Notes under the pieces: model-generated
Databases searched by the model: none
The model's input: the letters and a program-made list of their open reading frames with translations, nothing else
What the model was told of the DNA's origin: nothing
Made by a program: the position numbers and the translations under genes
NCBI GenBank assembly: GCA_950295325.1
Contig: OX485804.1
Coordinates: forward strand, 4,156,001-4,220,000
Reading direction: 5' to 3'
Length of the DNA: 64,000 nucleotides
DNA from: Polytrichum commune
Taxonomy: Eukaryota > Streptophyta > Polytrichopsida > Polytrichales > Polytrichaceae
In this document: piece by piece, positions 44,887 through 57,149 of the stretch
How positions within the stretch are numbered: position 1 is the stretch's first letter
Layout: every line of letters begins with the position of its first letter

Positions 44887-45226
44887 CTCGGGGGGGGGGG
44901 GGCAGTGTGTTAAAAAGTTAAGGATATAGGTGCGAACAACCACTATTTTATAGGGGGGTATTACTTTCAATACTCTTCTTTTTTTCACATGCTATCATTA
45001 TGTAAATTTCTACTTTGGGTTAATAGAAAAATGGCTTGCATTACTTATAATTTCAAATTACCTATTATTCCATACCCTATAGTACTTTAAAGATGTCCAG
45101 TGCCATTTTTGATACCCTATATTACTCTTAAGCCCAATTATAAATTTTTGCTCCCATGTTTTTAAAATACCCTATCATTTGTTCGCACGTATATTGCTAC
45201 TCCAACCAATGACTACCCCCCCCGAG
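44887..45226. mobile_element. hAT-like MITE with poly-G/poly-C ends, copy B
   Basis: 340 bp, from CTC plus a G tract and CAGTGTGTTAAAAAGTTAAG to GACTAC, a C tract and GAG. Perfect 8-bp duplication ATTTTAAA at 44879-44886 and 45227-45234. This is the best-preserved copy and defines the family. Confidence 0.88.
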
Positions 45227-45432
45227 ATTTTAAATTTATCAACCTCTATTTAATGGACCTGAAACAAATTCACATTTTGTAATGTTGAACTGTTGAAGGT
45301 TGCAGTGTGCTATCATGGAATTCAAGAGAAAGGTGCACAAATTCTGAAGGTTTTTTAAGTCTTATATTGGGACACCATAAGGTCCAAGCCACGCTTCGTT
45401 TATTTACATATATGTCTGTCACAAAGACCTGC

Positions 45433-45766
45433 TCACAAGTTCAATTTTCTTAGAAGTGACATTTGGACATGGAAATCTCGTTGTTTCAAAGGCTTTGTGC
45501 ATCCGTTCCATTCAACCATTGAAAAGGAACTACATACTAGTTGCATGTGCATTGTCAAAAACATTTGCAATACAAAAAGAAAGCACATTATAAAACTTTT
45601 GATCCAAATTCTTACTCTCAAACAGGTACATGTGCCATCTATTGTCCCACACAAAAATATGAATGAAAACATCTTCGATTGCATTCCCATCCAGGCCCCC
45701 AAATTTCAAAAAATCCTTGTAATGAGCTTTTGGGGGCGAACTGAGCTGACTATGCCAAATTAGCAC
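45433..45766 (-). pseudogene. Possible gene remnant, family unknown
   Basis: Two overlapping minus-strand frames (…HYKDFLKFGGLDGNAIEDVF and later VLSFCIANVFDNAHATSM) have protein-like composition, but stops and no splice signals. It could be a decayed exon; low support. Confidence 0.2.
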
Positions 45767-46486
45767 ACGATTCCTCCTGCTCCTCCTGCTGAAGAGATGT
45801 AGACGATTTCAAAAGAGCACTGTTGCAAAGGGTCAATTTGTTGAGATGAATTCGCAATTTACTAAGATGAGAATTTCCATCCCAGAACAATCTGTCTAGC
45901 TACCTACATGTCAGTCGCCATGGCCTAATTATCCCCAGCCTTTTATCTTCACCACCCTCGTTACCACAATTGCAATGTACAGATTCATTGCATTCGTTTC
46001 TGTGATAAATCCTTGACTGAGATGAATCTTTCCAACTGTGATTAATCCACGATGCTCAACACATGTACACAATATTAGATCTTGAGAAAGATAATTTCTT
46101 CTTCTGACACTTCCAATCCCGTTTGAGCAGTCCTCTTTAACCTGATTGTAAATGCAACTTTTTCATTACAAGGCACTAGGACCCCCATTACAGACAATGG
46201 ATTGAGAACATTTCAGCTGATATTCCACCATGAGGCAGCTAACATTCCTCAAACAACAATTTCATTACATGTGATATTATACATGTGACAATAATTTCAA
46301 CATTGGTGTTGTGAAGTTCTTTCTGAGATCATGAATGTTGGAGCCTGTGCACGAGGCTCGCAAAAGATTACCCAATTAGCTTCTTGCAGAGTTGATCGAA
46401 GTGTACTGTCCATCTTATTAGAATGGAGGGATAGCGTGCTATCTTCATTCCCATAAGCTTTGCAGCGAGGTTCAGCTTTTCAGATG

Positions 46487-46494
46487 TATATGAA
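46487..46494 (+). promoter_or_regulatory. TATA-like element of U4 copy 1
   Basis: TATATGAA, about 31 bp before the RNA start, the spacing of plant Pol II snRNA genes. Upstream TTCCCATAAGCTTTG is shared with copy 2 (CCCCCATAAGGTTTG) and may hold the upstream sequence element, though it does not match the canonical plant form. Confidence 0.6.
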
Positions 46495-46517
46495 CCTCGG
46501 AGATGAACTGTTAACTT

Positions 46518-46661
46518 ATCTTTGCGCTTGGGGCAATGACGCAGTTAATGAGGTGAAACCGAGACGCGTCAATTGCTGGTTGAAAACTATTTCCAACCCC
46601 CCTGCGGTGCCCGCAAGGGCGCCCCAGAATTTCTGGAAGGTCCGCCGTAGGCTCGGACCTC
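46518..46661 (+). ncRNA. U4: U4 spliceosomal snRNA, copy 1
   Basis: It starts ATCTTTGCGCTTGGGGCAAT, the conserved plant U4 5' end that pairs with U6. Then comes the 5' stem-loop with its k-turn (AATGACGCAG...AATGAGGT...CCGAGACGCG) that binds the 15.5K protein, then the conserved GCTGGTTGAAAACTATTTCC, a central hairpin (GGTGCCCGCAAGGGCGCC), the Sm site AATTTCTGG and a 3' stem (AGGTCCG/CGGACCT). Length ~144 nt is normal for U4. In U4/U6 it chaperones U6 before splicing. All key elements are present. Confidence 0.9.
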
Positions 46662-47302
46662 ACAATTTAAACTTAATTCGAATCTTCACTAAAGCGGATT
46701 CTTGCGAAACTGCAAATTGTTGTAATTATTATAATTGTTATTCAGATGTCGACTCCATACGCAGAAATGTCTGAAGGCCCAGGTCATCGAGAGTGTTCAA
46801 TTTTCGAACTCCTCTGCCTTCTCGCCCTGTACTTTGATTGATTTCTTGGCCACAGTTGCTACAGTTAGTTTATATGCGGACAAAACAGGCCTCAAAGCCA
46901 TCACCAGCTATGGGTCCAACGCAGCTGTGTAGGACCCCTCACCAACTTCTTCCATCAAACCAAACTAACGTAATCCCAATTTTTTAATTTATTTTTGGTT
47001 TTTAATTTTGTTTTTTTTCCAGTAGTTAATGCAAGCAGACAGTGATGGAACTCTATGCTTGATTGCTGTTGTGGTATGTCGATTTTATCAATAGTTGCAG
47101 TAGAAGCGGAGAAGCTTATTCGTACGAGCTGGTGCACAGGTAATTGACTTATGACCATACACCTGTTATATATGTGGTTATGTAAAATGTCACTTGTAGT
47201 CATCCTGGCAACGTGTCTCCAACCATATCAGGTCTCCTCCAAAACAATGTTTGATAGGGTGTCACTTTTCTTTAAAATTGACGAGACATGAACTTGGTTG
47301 GC

Positions 47303-47322
47303 TGAACCCTAAACCCTAAACC
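47303..47322. repeat. Interstitial telomere-type repeat
   Basis: About 2.5 AACCCTA units between the two U4 genes. Confidence 0.85.
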
Positions 47323-48271
47323 CCTGTATTGTGGAAAAGAGTTTACTTGAACTGCATTTGACGTGTTTGTGAGGTATTGTGACGCACTGTTGGGGATTTG
47401 TGTGAGCAGGATGTTTGTGCGATCAAAATTTTCAAGTGTCCATGGGGTACCCATCCGTCTTTATTACTGCTCTTCTCCTTTGATGAAAAGGACTTATCAG
47501 TTGTTGATCACGATCACGATCATCTAATATCAGTGTGCAGAGGACCATTCTCGAGTGCTAGCTCTTCAGTTATGTATCAAAGTCCCATCTTCATGAATGC
47601 GGCTTCTCGTGAAACTATGTATTCAACAATCACTATCCTCGAAACTGAATGTGGTCATAATTGACAAAGATTATATTTGTTGCAATCGCTTTGGGGAACA
47701 ATTCGGTTCCAACTACATCATCGTGGTCATTGAAGAGTTGAAAAGTTCGAGCTGAAAAACTCTACAGGCCTCCGAGTGGCAATCCTCTCCTGCACCTAAT
47801 GTATATTTTGTCAGTAAATCATACTGGACAACACCTATAAATTGAACGGTGCTAAACAAATGTACACAATACTAGGACTTTAGGAAGAGGATTCCTTTTT
47901 CTGCCATTTCGAATCCAGTTGGAGCAGCCCTCTTTAACCTGATTGGAAATGCAACCTTCTCATCACTAGACACAATTGAATAAAAATACAATTCAACTGA
48001 TATTACACCATGAGGCAGCAGTTTAGAATAACATTGCTGAAACATCAATTTCACTACATTTGATATTATACATGTTTCAATAATTTCAACACTGGTGTTG
48101 TGAAGTTCGTCTGGGATCATGAATGTTGGAGCCTGGTGATGTCTGCACGAGGCTTGCAAAAGATTATCCAATCAGGTTATTGCATCCACCGAAGTGTCCT
48201 GTCCATCTCATTAGAATGGACTGCTCTCTCCACCCCCATAAGGTTTGCCGCGAAGTTCAGCAATTCAGATG

Positions 48272-48279
48272 TATATAAA
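48272..48279 (+). promoter_or_regulatory. TATA box of U4 copy 2
   Basis: TATATAAA, 31 bp before the RNA start; a better consensus than that of copy 1. Confidence 0.65.
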
Positions 48280-48302
48280 CCTCGGAGATACACTGCTATT
48301 TC

Positions 48303-48446
48303 ATCTTTGCGCTTGGGGCAATGACGCCGTTAATGAGGTGAAACCGAGACGCGTCAATTGCTGGTTGAAAACTATTTCCAACCCCCCTGCGGTGCCCGCA
48401 AGGGCGCCCCAGAATTTCTGCAAGGTCTGCCATGGGCTCGGATCTC
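48303..48446 (+). ncRNA. U4: U4 spliceosomal snRNA, copy 2
   Basis: Nearly identical to copy 1 through the U6-pairing region, k-turn and Sm site. Differences are one base in the 5' stem-loop (GACGCCG for GACGCAG) and several in the 3' stem (AGGTCTG/CGGATCT), where G-U pairing keeps the stem. Better TATA and intact Sm site suggest that this copy is functional. Confidence 0.9.
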
Positions 48447-48447
48447 A

Positions 48448-50039
48448 CAATGCAAACCTAATTTGTATCTCCACCTAGGTGAATCATTGCGAGTCTGTGT
48501 CTCTTTTCCTCCATGTAAGAATGACGTCTTTTGAACGGAAATTGAAGTGGTGCAAATGACATGGGGGCGGTGCTTAGTAGTATATCTGAGGGACCAACGC
48601 AAACTCCTCTTACAACCTTGCGCAAATTGCGAAAGCATGATACACGGTTTAAGAACGCATTGAGCAAGATGCTTACTCAACATTGAAGTAAGATTTCCAA
48701 ATGCCTCAATGTGCACCACTTTAATTGCTGCACAAAGGCAGGACACAGAAGTAATTCCCGAAATGAGTTTGGTAGATTGGCCTTTTCTTGAACCAACTCA
48801 CTTTCTCCAATTCTGTATTTTCCCCAGTCCTTCCAACTGTGTAAGTTTGTCATATCCAGAAGCAAAACTATCGAGTGACCGCCGTCTAAAGCACAAACAC
48901 GTAGAGAGTTATGGTCAGAAGTGATATTGTCTGCTTCTTTCCCACAGAAAACTCAATGCAGTGACTTTTCTATTCCGTTCAAAAGGATGCACTAATGCTA
49001 GAGTTGTATTGTGCCTTGGTTCAGTTATCTGATATTCGATGTTCATTGTGAACATACATAGGTTCCATGTTTCGTGAAGGAATCAATCCATATACGAGAG
49101 TAAGGTTCTCTGTAAGCTGCCACTGGAAACTTGTTCAATTCAACTGATAGCACGCTCGTGCAATAATAACACTACTTTTATGGGAGATGATACTGTAACG
49201 AAATTCCGTCACCTCTCCAAGCCTCTTGCGATATTTTCTGAGAAATGTAGTATCTCATGAAAAATCATGGCGTTTGCTGGAATCCAAATGTGAGGAAGAG
49301 TTCATCGTCGACATTTTCTGGACAGGCTGCAGAAGAATGTGTGTTATGCTCGGCCAGTGAGAACAATGTTCTGCGAAAATTGGGGGAGGGTCACCGGCAA
49401 TCAATCAAGCTATCACAGAAACCTTCAGAAAGTCAAAGCACATTTATACCATACCGTCAGAAACGATTATGAATCCAATAGTGCATATGAGCCAGTGGCT
49501 TTCGATCAGAAACATACAGCCTCGTGCTCAGCGCAGTGTAAACTATATTTTCGCCTTTCACTAAAGAATGCCGTGCGCCTGGAACATTTACAGGCATAAA
49601 TTCATTTCTGGATTGCCCCCAGCGGGGCCCATCCAAGGAAAAGTAAGGCGGAGGAAGCTGTAATTTTGCAAACAAAGAGATCGGAAACGTTTTCGATGCT
49701 TAGTGGAGTGAAGTTGCCGTTAAGATACCTTGGGCACAGACAGGTGGCTTCTAGTGATCTTATGCCTAAATTTCCTACACTCTATGATTTTGGTCATTGG
49801 CAGTTAAGAGATTTAGTGATGCATAACAGACTTTTCTGCACAAATTACTTGTTCAGATGCAGCTTAATAACATCCAAAATTTAAGCCCTAGACCCTTAAA
49901 CCTGGTTGGAAGGGTTTGTATTTGCAGCAAAACATCTCATCTTCTTAGCTCAACTTTCAAAACCACATTTGGAATTGCAAAGAAGGACGCATAACGACTT
50001 CGTTTGCATTCTCATGCAGACCCCTCGAATCTTCTCTAT
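48448..50039. other. No recognisable gene
   Basis: Moderate GC with many short frames on both strands and no consistent splice pattern. Confidence 0.4.
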
Positions 50040-52480
50040 ACACTCCTGTCAGAAACTACTCAATCTAAATGTAAACTAACCTCGGAATGTGACGGATTGG
50101 AATCGAAGTAAGCAAGAAATTCCAGAAGTGCATTCAAGGAGATTCTGGGGCAAATGATGCTATGCGTCTCTCAGCGACGCAACTTCCACTTCTATTGAAC
50201 AATAATAAGATCTCATACAACCCCATGGATGAGCTTCCGTTCTAGTACTAAATGCTAAGGTTGGTGAATTTCTAATGCTGCCAACAAATGATGCACTTTA
50301 CAACCTGGTGTATGTATGTCGAGTGAAAGTGGCAAAAGCTCTGAAGAAGCTTCAGATTGCAAGCTGTTACATCCGCAAAGAAAACACCCAGCAGCCAATT
50401 AGCAAGAGCAGCGGTCATCATGGTGTCTCGCGACTGAGGTCAGTATTTTATTAGGCGTTCACAGTCAAGTGTTTCTCAGGTCACCATTACAATCTACTCC
50501 CATAATTTCCAGAACGAAGGAGTTGCATAGGCCCACCACACCTCTCCAACTGTCACGCTGACCGACACTTTGACATGAGCAAATATCCCTCACACCAATG
50601 TGAGTTTCCGGAGGTTAAATCACAAGGAAATTGCGAAAGAAGGAGCAGAAGAACCTCACTGCATTGACATTCTGGAATATCGACGCCACAAATTAGCCCC
50701 TCCCAGTGCCAGCACAGCGTTCCCGTCGCAGTCTGCAGTTCGTAAGGAAAACTATCACTTTACCTTCGGACAGTTGAAAACTGTTTACTTAGTAGTTACA
50801 ACGAACATGCATGTACCACTTCCCTTGGAGGTCCTAGGCTCCAACTGTACACCTAAACGACGAAGCCTCCTTTCTTCGATCGCTGATGTCCCCACACAAA
50901 AGGTGTCCACAAATTCGACGCAGTAAGGGCGATTACAGTTGTCGCTCGACTCTCGTTTACCGACATCCGCCATGGCCATCGACTGCCGACTTTGGTTACT
51001 TAGATAACTGGAAAGGCTACTCAATACTTGGAGGGAGTCTCTTGTCCAGCACGTTATGATTTGAATCCTCCGGCTTCAAAGGTCTTTTTAATCAACAAGC
51101 ACGTGGAGAACATGACTGAAGATGATGTTGTTCGGAATATGCTGTCAAGGCTTAACTTGTCTTCATTGTATTGAGCCACGCGGTCCCGCTCCAAACAAGA
51201 AGTTTTGCCTACAAATTTATGTCGGCACGTGAATTCAAACGGCTTGTCGCTCAAGGCATTGCAATCACATCCAGACTTCAAGACAAGGAATATAAACGAA
51301 GAGAATGTCACACATTATACTCATCAAGACAAAGGCACCTTAGCCCAACCGATTCAATCTTCAGTAAATTTTCTTTCAGGCAGCACAAGATCTATAAGAG
51401 AAAGCCGCTGACACACAATTTGTGATATGTACTCACATTTAGCAATCCTCATTCTCTGTTAGTGAGCACGTTAGACTGGTATTGCCACATTTGATACTCA
51501 TTCCCTCGTACATCAATAGAAACAAGTGAAGTGAACTTTACCGAACCTCGAACAAATTGTAAGCCAGCGAGTAGAATCTATTTGGAGTGATGGCTGCGGC
51601 AGGTGATGGTGGTCAGTCGAAGTGGAACCCGCCTCCAATCAGGACGAGAGGTCGGAGACAGGCCTTGGATGAAGGGGATGGTGGTGACTCCAAATGGAAG
51701 CCGGGCAAGCTGTCGTAAGACATTACAACCAGATGATATTAACAATCTGTCAGGATTTTGTGTCACACAAAATTTGAATGCTGGTCAATTTGTGAGGAGG
51801 AACAGAAATGTGTGAGCCCCCTTCAGAATTGTCGTTGCTGATATTGTACAACGCCCTCGCCACCAGAAGTTGGGGATCGTGATTGAAAGCTACGAAATCG
51901 CCACCTCTAAAAGACGCGGAGATGCAGGGTGTACAAGATTGGGCTAAGTTACAACAAAGACATCGAGGCACAAGAGTCTCCTTGCAGAAGAGATAGTGAA
52001 GAAAATGAAAATGTGAGCTGGGGAGTTATCAGACGATTCACATTTTATGCTCTTCCTGCATAATGTGCAGGACCGAGGAATTGAGTGGTCGATCAGACCC
52101 AATCTCGTGAGCGAATTCAATTATATGGGAAAGTTTAGTGATTAATGCACGCATAGGGACCTTCGATTCACTTCGAATTTGTGTGTAGAGGCTCAGAATC
52201 ATGTAACGGTCAGTAGCATGCTTTGTGAAATATATATCTACCTGCGAAGTTCAAGTAACTGTGAGGCGGAAAAGGTCTTCAAATTTCGGTGACAGTACTT
52301 TACTGGCTGGACTAAAGCAATTAGTTATTCTTTGAACTGCCGGATCTGAGACTCGGTCACAGATATTTCATGTAAATCTTCTCAGCCTAATTTGGCTGAG
52401 ATTCATATGCAACGTGAAGATTCATTACAATTTGAAATCAGAATTCATCTCTTCTTCATCAATTGTGGTGTCTTAGTCCT
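50040..52480 (+). repeat. Left arm of a large inverted repeat
   Basis: About 2.44 kb, matched in inverted orientation by 57,150-59,605. Anchors: AACCTCGGAATGTGACGGAT, GTCTCTCAGCGACGCAAC, the shared 73-residue frame with NLAQSCTPCISA, and TTACATG/CATGTAA near the inner ends. Identity above 90% by eye. Confidence 0.92.
51590..51718 (+). CDS. Short first-exon-like frame, paralogue 1
   Basis: ATG opens MAAAGDGGQSKWNPPPIRTR and continues GRRQALDEGDGGDSKWKPGKLS, ending at TAA. The stop overlaps a splice donor, CTGTC|GTAAGA. The paralogue at 60.8 kb has GTGAGC at the same place, so this is better read as exon 1 of a spliced gene than as a 42-residue protein. It contains two SKW(N/K)P boxes and is basic and Gly-rich, as in RNA-binding tails. 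The family is unknown. Confidence 0.4.
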   Translation: MAAAGDGGQSKWNPPPIRTRGRRQALDEGDGGDSKWKPGKLS

Positions 52481-52882
52481 CTCCGTCATCAATTGTGGAA
52501 GCTAATGTTTGTTAATCGTGTGCAATTCTTCAAACTCATGGAGTCCTTTATTTGGGCTTCAGAGTCAGAAAAAGTAATTTGCAATCCAGTTTGCATTGTG
52601 ATTCTGCTCCCTAGATTGATCATGTGAAATCTCATCTACTTCAATATAATTAGAAGCAAGATACGTTTTAGTAGAGCCATATCGTTTGCAGTGCATTTCG
52701 CTAAGTAATTTGCACTAGGTACTTCGAGATTTCAATGGTTCTGTTTATTTCCTTTGAGAATTGCTTCAAGTTGAAAAAGCGGTCCTAAAATCGATCTTAT
52801 AGCTAGACTCATTCTAATCACTGGTATATGAAGCCTTCAATCAAAATTGATTCCAGCATACGAAAAGGATTCACTGTCTGTC

Positions 52883-53182
52883 TCAGCTGGAATTCATCGT
52901 CCTCTTACATTGAGCAAGAGAAGATATACAAATGTCGATGATCTCCCTTTCTTCTCGATGCAGATGTTTTCGATGCCCTTTTGATGCCATTCTTGAATTC
53001 AACGTAGTTTCTATTAAAAGATGACATTTCATGTTGAGAACATGTCCACTGAAATTGAAAACTTCTGGGGCAGCTTCGAATTGCGCAAGTCTAGCTCCAA
53101 ACTCGACCAATTTGCACTCTAGCTCTCGTGCAACATCGAGGCTAGCTTGGATTACATTGGCCAAACCAACCCACAACAACAT
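52883..53182 (-). CDS. Protein-like frame in the spacer, family unknown
   Basis: 99 codons reading ...ANVIQASLDVARELECKLVE then FGARLAQFEAAPEVFNFSGH, an even amphipathic helix pattern followed by basic tail residues. No ATG context or partner exon is clear. It may be one exon of a host gene or a fragment. Confidence 0.3.
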   Translation of the reverse strand: MLLWVGLANVIQASLDVARELECKLVEFGARLAQFEAAPEVFNFSGHVLNMKCHLLIETTLNSRMASKGHRKHLHREEREIIDICISSLAQCKRTMNSS

Positions 53183-54499
53183 GAATTTGCAGATTTGATG
53201 TTCAGATCAAAGCAATAATTTCTCTAGTCGAATTTGCAGCACTGGGTTGCTGAATTCCTTATTGCTGAAATTTCCATCTTTCACTTCTCTCTGGTTCTTT
53301 GAATCGAATGACTGATTTCACCTCAACCTAAGCTAGGGGCCCACTCTTGGGTACACTCCTACCTCTTTAATATGACACTCGATACAATGACACAAAATTT
53401 ATAAACCAAACTTTCTAGTAAAGTGATGTTAAAGCATGGGAACTAAGGGAACTAGGTTCTCTATCTCAAAACCTAATCAAGAGACTCATTAGCTTTTCTC
53501 TCTTTCACAACAATTTTCATTTAAACCCTAAACCAAGGAGCACAATATATATGTTTTCGAGCATTTTGAATACAACATATCAAATTGCTTTGAATTGCGT
53601 ATTGTTGAAAATCTCTTGAAAATTTCACCTTTTTGTGGTAGTTTTGTTTGATACCGAGTTGTATAAGCAGAGTTATGAGCATTTGAATGCAAGTTAAGTT
53701 TTTGTAGTTGATTTCTAGACATCGATCTACTTTTGTAGATTCCGAATTCAGTTCTGATCCAATGTTCCTCATCTAAGCTATTGAGATTGTGCTTCTTTTG
53801 GTGGTAGTTTTGCTCAATTTTGAGTTGTACTGACATAGTTATGACTGTTTGAAGGTTGGTTGAGTTTTAGAAGTTGATTTCAAGAGAATGATATGCTTTT
53901 GCACATTTGAAGATTATATGATAATGGAAGGTGAAGACATCATTGAAGTTGAAAATCGCATGTCGGAGCTAGTTGATATGGCCTTGGGACATAGAATAAA
54001 GCCACCTAGTTTTGACCTTAAAGCAAAGCTTTTGGACTCTTTAGATGTTGATGAGAGTCCTCCACTTATTGTGAAAATTGGCACATGCTCAACATCATGC
54101 TCAATTATAGGTACATTTTTTATGGACAACTCACAGAGCTAACTACTCCTCTAGACATAATATAATTGCAAGCCATGTTAGAGAAGCTCAATAAGGTAAT
54201 ACATATATGCTGCTAACTTGTAGTGGCAACATCAACGGACTATCGATTCCTTCAAATCCACGTGGACTTCATGAGAAAAAAATTTATATTCATAAAAAAA
54301 CTTGAAATTTTATATTTTATATATGTGGCAAAATATCAAAGGTATTTTCATGAAGTACCTTGTTATTATTGACAGAGAGATCCGATTTGTCATATTATTG
54401 ACGAAAAGGTCCAATTTGTCATATTATTGAATATATGACACCTTGATAATACGGCGGTTTTCTCGTTTGCAAATGTGTGATATTAAAGCGATAGGACTG

Positions 54500-54672
54500 T
54501 ACTTTTCAGAACTTTTCCATCCACTTCGAAGCGTCCACGTAAGCCTCCCAAGCATACTTCTCTGCAACCATCTAAGCCTTTCCAGGCATACAGTGAGGGC
54601 CAAAAATCTCAACGCTATTTCGTAAAGGAGTGGTAACCCACCTAGGCACCTTTGAAAGTTCCAACTGCAAAC
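54500..54672 (-). pseudogene. Broken coding fragment
   Basis: One minus-strand frame reads LELSKVPRWVTTPLRNSVEI, FGPHCMPGKA, a TAG stop, then MVAEKYAWEAYVDASKWMEK. Protein-like on both sides of the stop; family not recognised. Confidence 0.35.
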
Positions 54673-57149
54673 CACCACTTTGACTTGAATATTCGATCAC
54701 ACCAGGCTAAATACAAACTTAAGAATGCAATTTTTGGGAGGTTAAGTTAGACTCATCACAAGGAAACTTCCAAAGAAGCAGAACACTCACCAGAATGTAA
54801 ATGTAATCTGAAGTTATTCAGGAATCATCCCCCACCTAATGTTATTCAGCCATGTGGGTTAGTTCCATAATCCTAGAATATGTCAATTATATTTTGTGTG
54901 TCCTTCAAAAAAAAGTACGAATTCTTATTTTTTTACGATTCATACATTTAGGTTGACATTTGGCAATTTGAGTGGAGTTATACTCCCGGCACTATTAGTG
55001 TTCGGGGAGGTTTTTGGGCATAATCAGTCAAAATCTTAGTGTTTCCAAGTCCGACCGGTTACGTGTTGTGAATTTTTAGCTTTTCTTTAAGAATTTGAGC
55101 TATATTCCATAGATTCCTCTTAAATATTCGATTATTTTCATGGAGCCTTGAACTTCAACAGTTGTTTCTCAAACTCAACCGATTGATTGGTAATTAACTA
55201 GTAGTTGGTTCATTGGGCACTATTCACAAGAATCATTGGTCATCCCAATATTATTCATAGGAAACACTATTCATAGCAACATTATCACTAAAAATACCTA
55301 CATTATTCACAATATTCTTACTATTCATACCGGCATTAGTTTCTTCTTATTTTTTTAAGTTTCTTCCCATGAAGGTAAGATAGTGGAGGCATTAAGTATT
55401 GTACATGAGGAATCATGTTACAATCTTTAGCAGGTTGATAGTCTACGATCGTATCAAACGTAGCGTTGAACATGTTGCGAAGACTACTTGTTATGATTTA
55501 TATTATCGTGTTTGTGTCCAATGAAGACACAACACATTTGAGATGGTCAACACTATGTCTAATAATCAACATGTGTCACCCTGCCATTAGTTATAATAAG
55601 CACTGAATACATACCTTGTATTTTCCATAGCTCGGGTCAATAGGTTGGAAATTGCCAACCTACCTACCGTGGTGGGGGCTCTTTGCTGCGTCATTGAGGC
55701 GTTGTAAATGCCTCCCGTGTGGTCTAGGGCTAGAAAGATCTCGGCCGTCAATTGTAGTCTTACATATCTAAAGTCTCTTATGCTGCCCCAACTTCTAGCT
55801 TCTCTTCCTCTCAGGTACAGCTTGAAAAGCTTCATGTTGGATGAAATCTCCATCTCCATCCACTCACAAACCTTGGATGAAATTTTTCAAACTAAGTCCT
55901 TCATTAAAAGGACTTGTAGAGGAGATGATGCCAACAAAGGGTGTTCAAACTCCTACCTCTCCCTTATGAAGGGTAGAACCAAGGGTACTAGCCATCAACT
56001 CCAAGACCCTTTACATGACCAAATTAAATTTAACTGGTTATATGAAAGCATTTGTGTGGGCTTTGGAAGTTTCCTAGAAGTTTCCTAGAAGTTTCCCTAA
56101 GTTCCCAATGGAGTTCCCTATGATTTTGAAGGTTCTCAGAGGGTTCCCTTAGTTTCCAATGGAATTTCCTGGAGGCAAACTCCATTAGGAGCTTAATTAG
56201 GGAACCCTAAGGGAACCTTCAAAATCCCACACAAATGCTCTCATACAATGGGATGAACAATCAACCCCTTCATCTTGCAAACATTGATTTTTCATCTGCC
56301 AAAATTTCATCTGTCGAAAGTTTTTTTTGAGCCACCCGAGCAGTTGCATAGACCGTAGGATGGGGCTATGTGAATGGATGGCTTGGATGTGGTCTGCACT
56401 TGAGTGACATGGGACTCCTTGCATTCAAACCTAGTTCATTATAATCTGAGACATTCTATGGAATAACCTTGGAAAAGCATGCCTCGTTCTCTCTCAGGCA
56501 GCCCACAGGTGTCCAATGACTTGATGGACAATTCTAAATATTCTAATGGTAGCGTTGGAATTAACAACGGAATGAAATTTGTGGCGAAAGTTGTCCTGAG
56601 CTTCAAATCATGATGGAAATCCGGATGGGATAAGTTATGGTGGCCTGAGTGCTTCCAAAGTTCCGGGTGATGGTGATTCTCAATGGCTGGTGACAAGGAC
56701 AAGGACAATGGCTATGGCGACTGACATGGTCGCCGGGCACATTGTTGAGCACAGACCGTTCTGGAATGGCACATCTCATCTTCACAGATTGCTAATTATC
56801 GCAGCAAAATGATCAATTGCAACAACATTCCAAGAAATCATCTACATCTCCCAAGGAGGAAGAAGGAGAAAATGAATTGTGGGTAGATTTGGCAGATTCA
56901 TATCAGTTGGACCTTAAAAACTCAACGAGGAATGGGAACGCAAATGAAGGCTTCTCTCGGTTCGTATTCTGTGTGGTAATAGATAGAAATTGCACATGTT
57001 TGTGAGTAGATTTTTGGATCAAAATCTTTATACGGAGTTACCTTAATTATCAGAATGTGCCAAACTCTATGTGTAATTGTTAACCCTTTCGACGGTTGAA
57101 AGAAAGGTCAATTTTGAAAAAAGAAATCTGCTATGTGGCGATAAACAGG

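Larger units (their letters stand above)
46045..46662 (+). repeat. U4 gene duplication, unit 1
   Basis: About 470 bp of upstream sequence plus the U4 gene, matching 47,845-48,447 block by block (CCTCTTTAACCTGATTG, ACACCATGAGGCAGC-like, ATCATGAATGTTGGAGCCTG). Upstream divergence is near 20% by eye, while the RNA part is nearly identical. Confidence 0.85.
47845..48447 (+). repeat. U4 gene duplication, unit 2
   Basis: Second unit of the direct duplication, about 1.8 kb downstream of the first. Ends were judged by eye. Confidence 0.8.
52481..57149. other. Spacer of the inverted repeat
   Basis: Mostly unrecognised. It holds a protein-like frame at 52,883-53,182 (minus), a weak one at 53,888-54,142 (plus; VENRMSELVDMALGHR), a broken fragment at 54.5-54.7 kb and short AT-rich stretches. 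Confidence 0.4.

Noticed and set aside
46460-46774. Protein frame over the first U4 gene (and the similar one at 48,245-48,478)
   Set aside because: The conserved part is the U4 snRNA itself, with k-turn, Sm site and 3' stem; the translation is incidental.
53888-54142. Frame with a retrotransposon gag-like look
   Set aside because: Only vague similarity in helix pattern; no zinc knuckle, protease, reverse transcriptase or long terminal repeats nearby.
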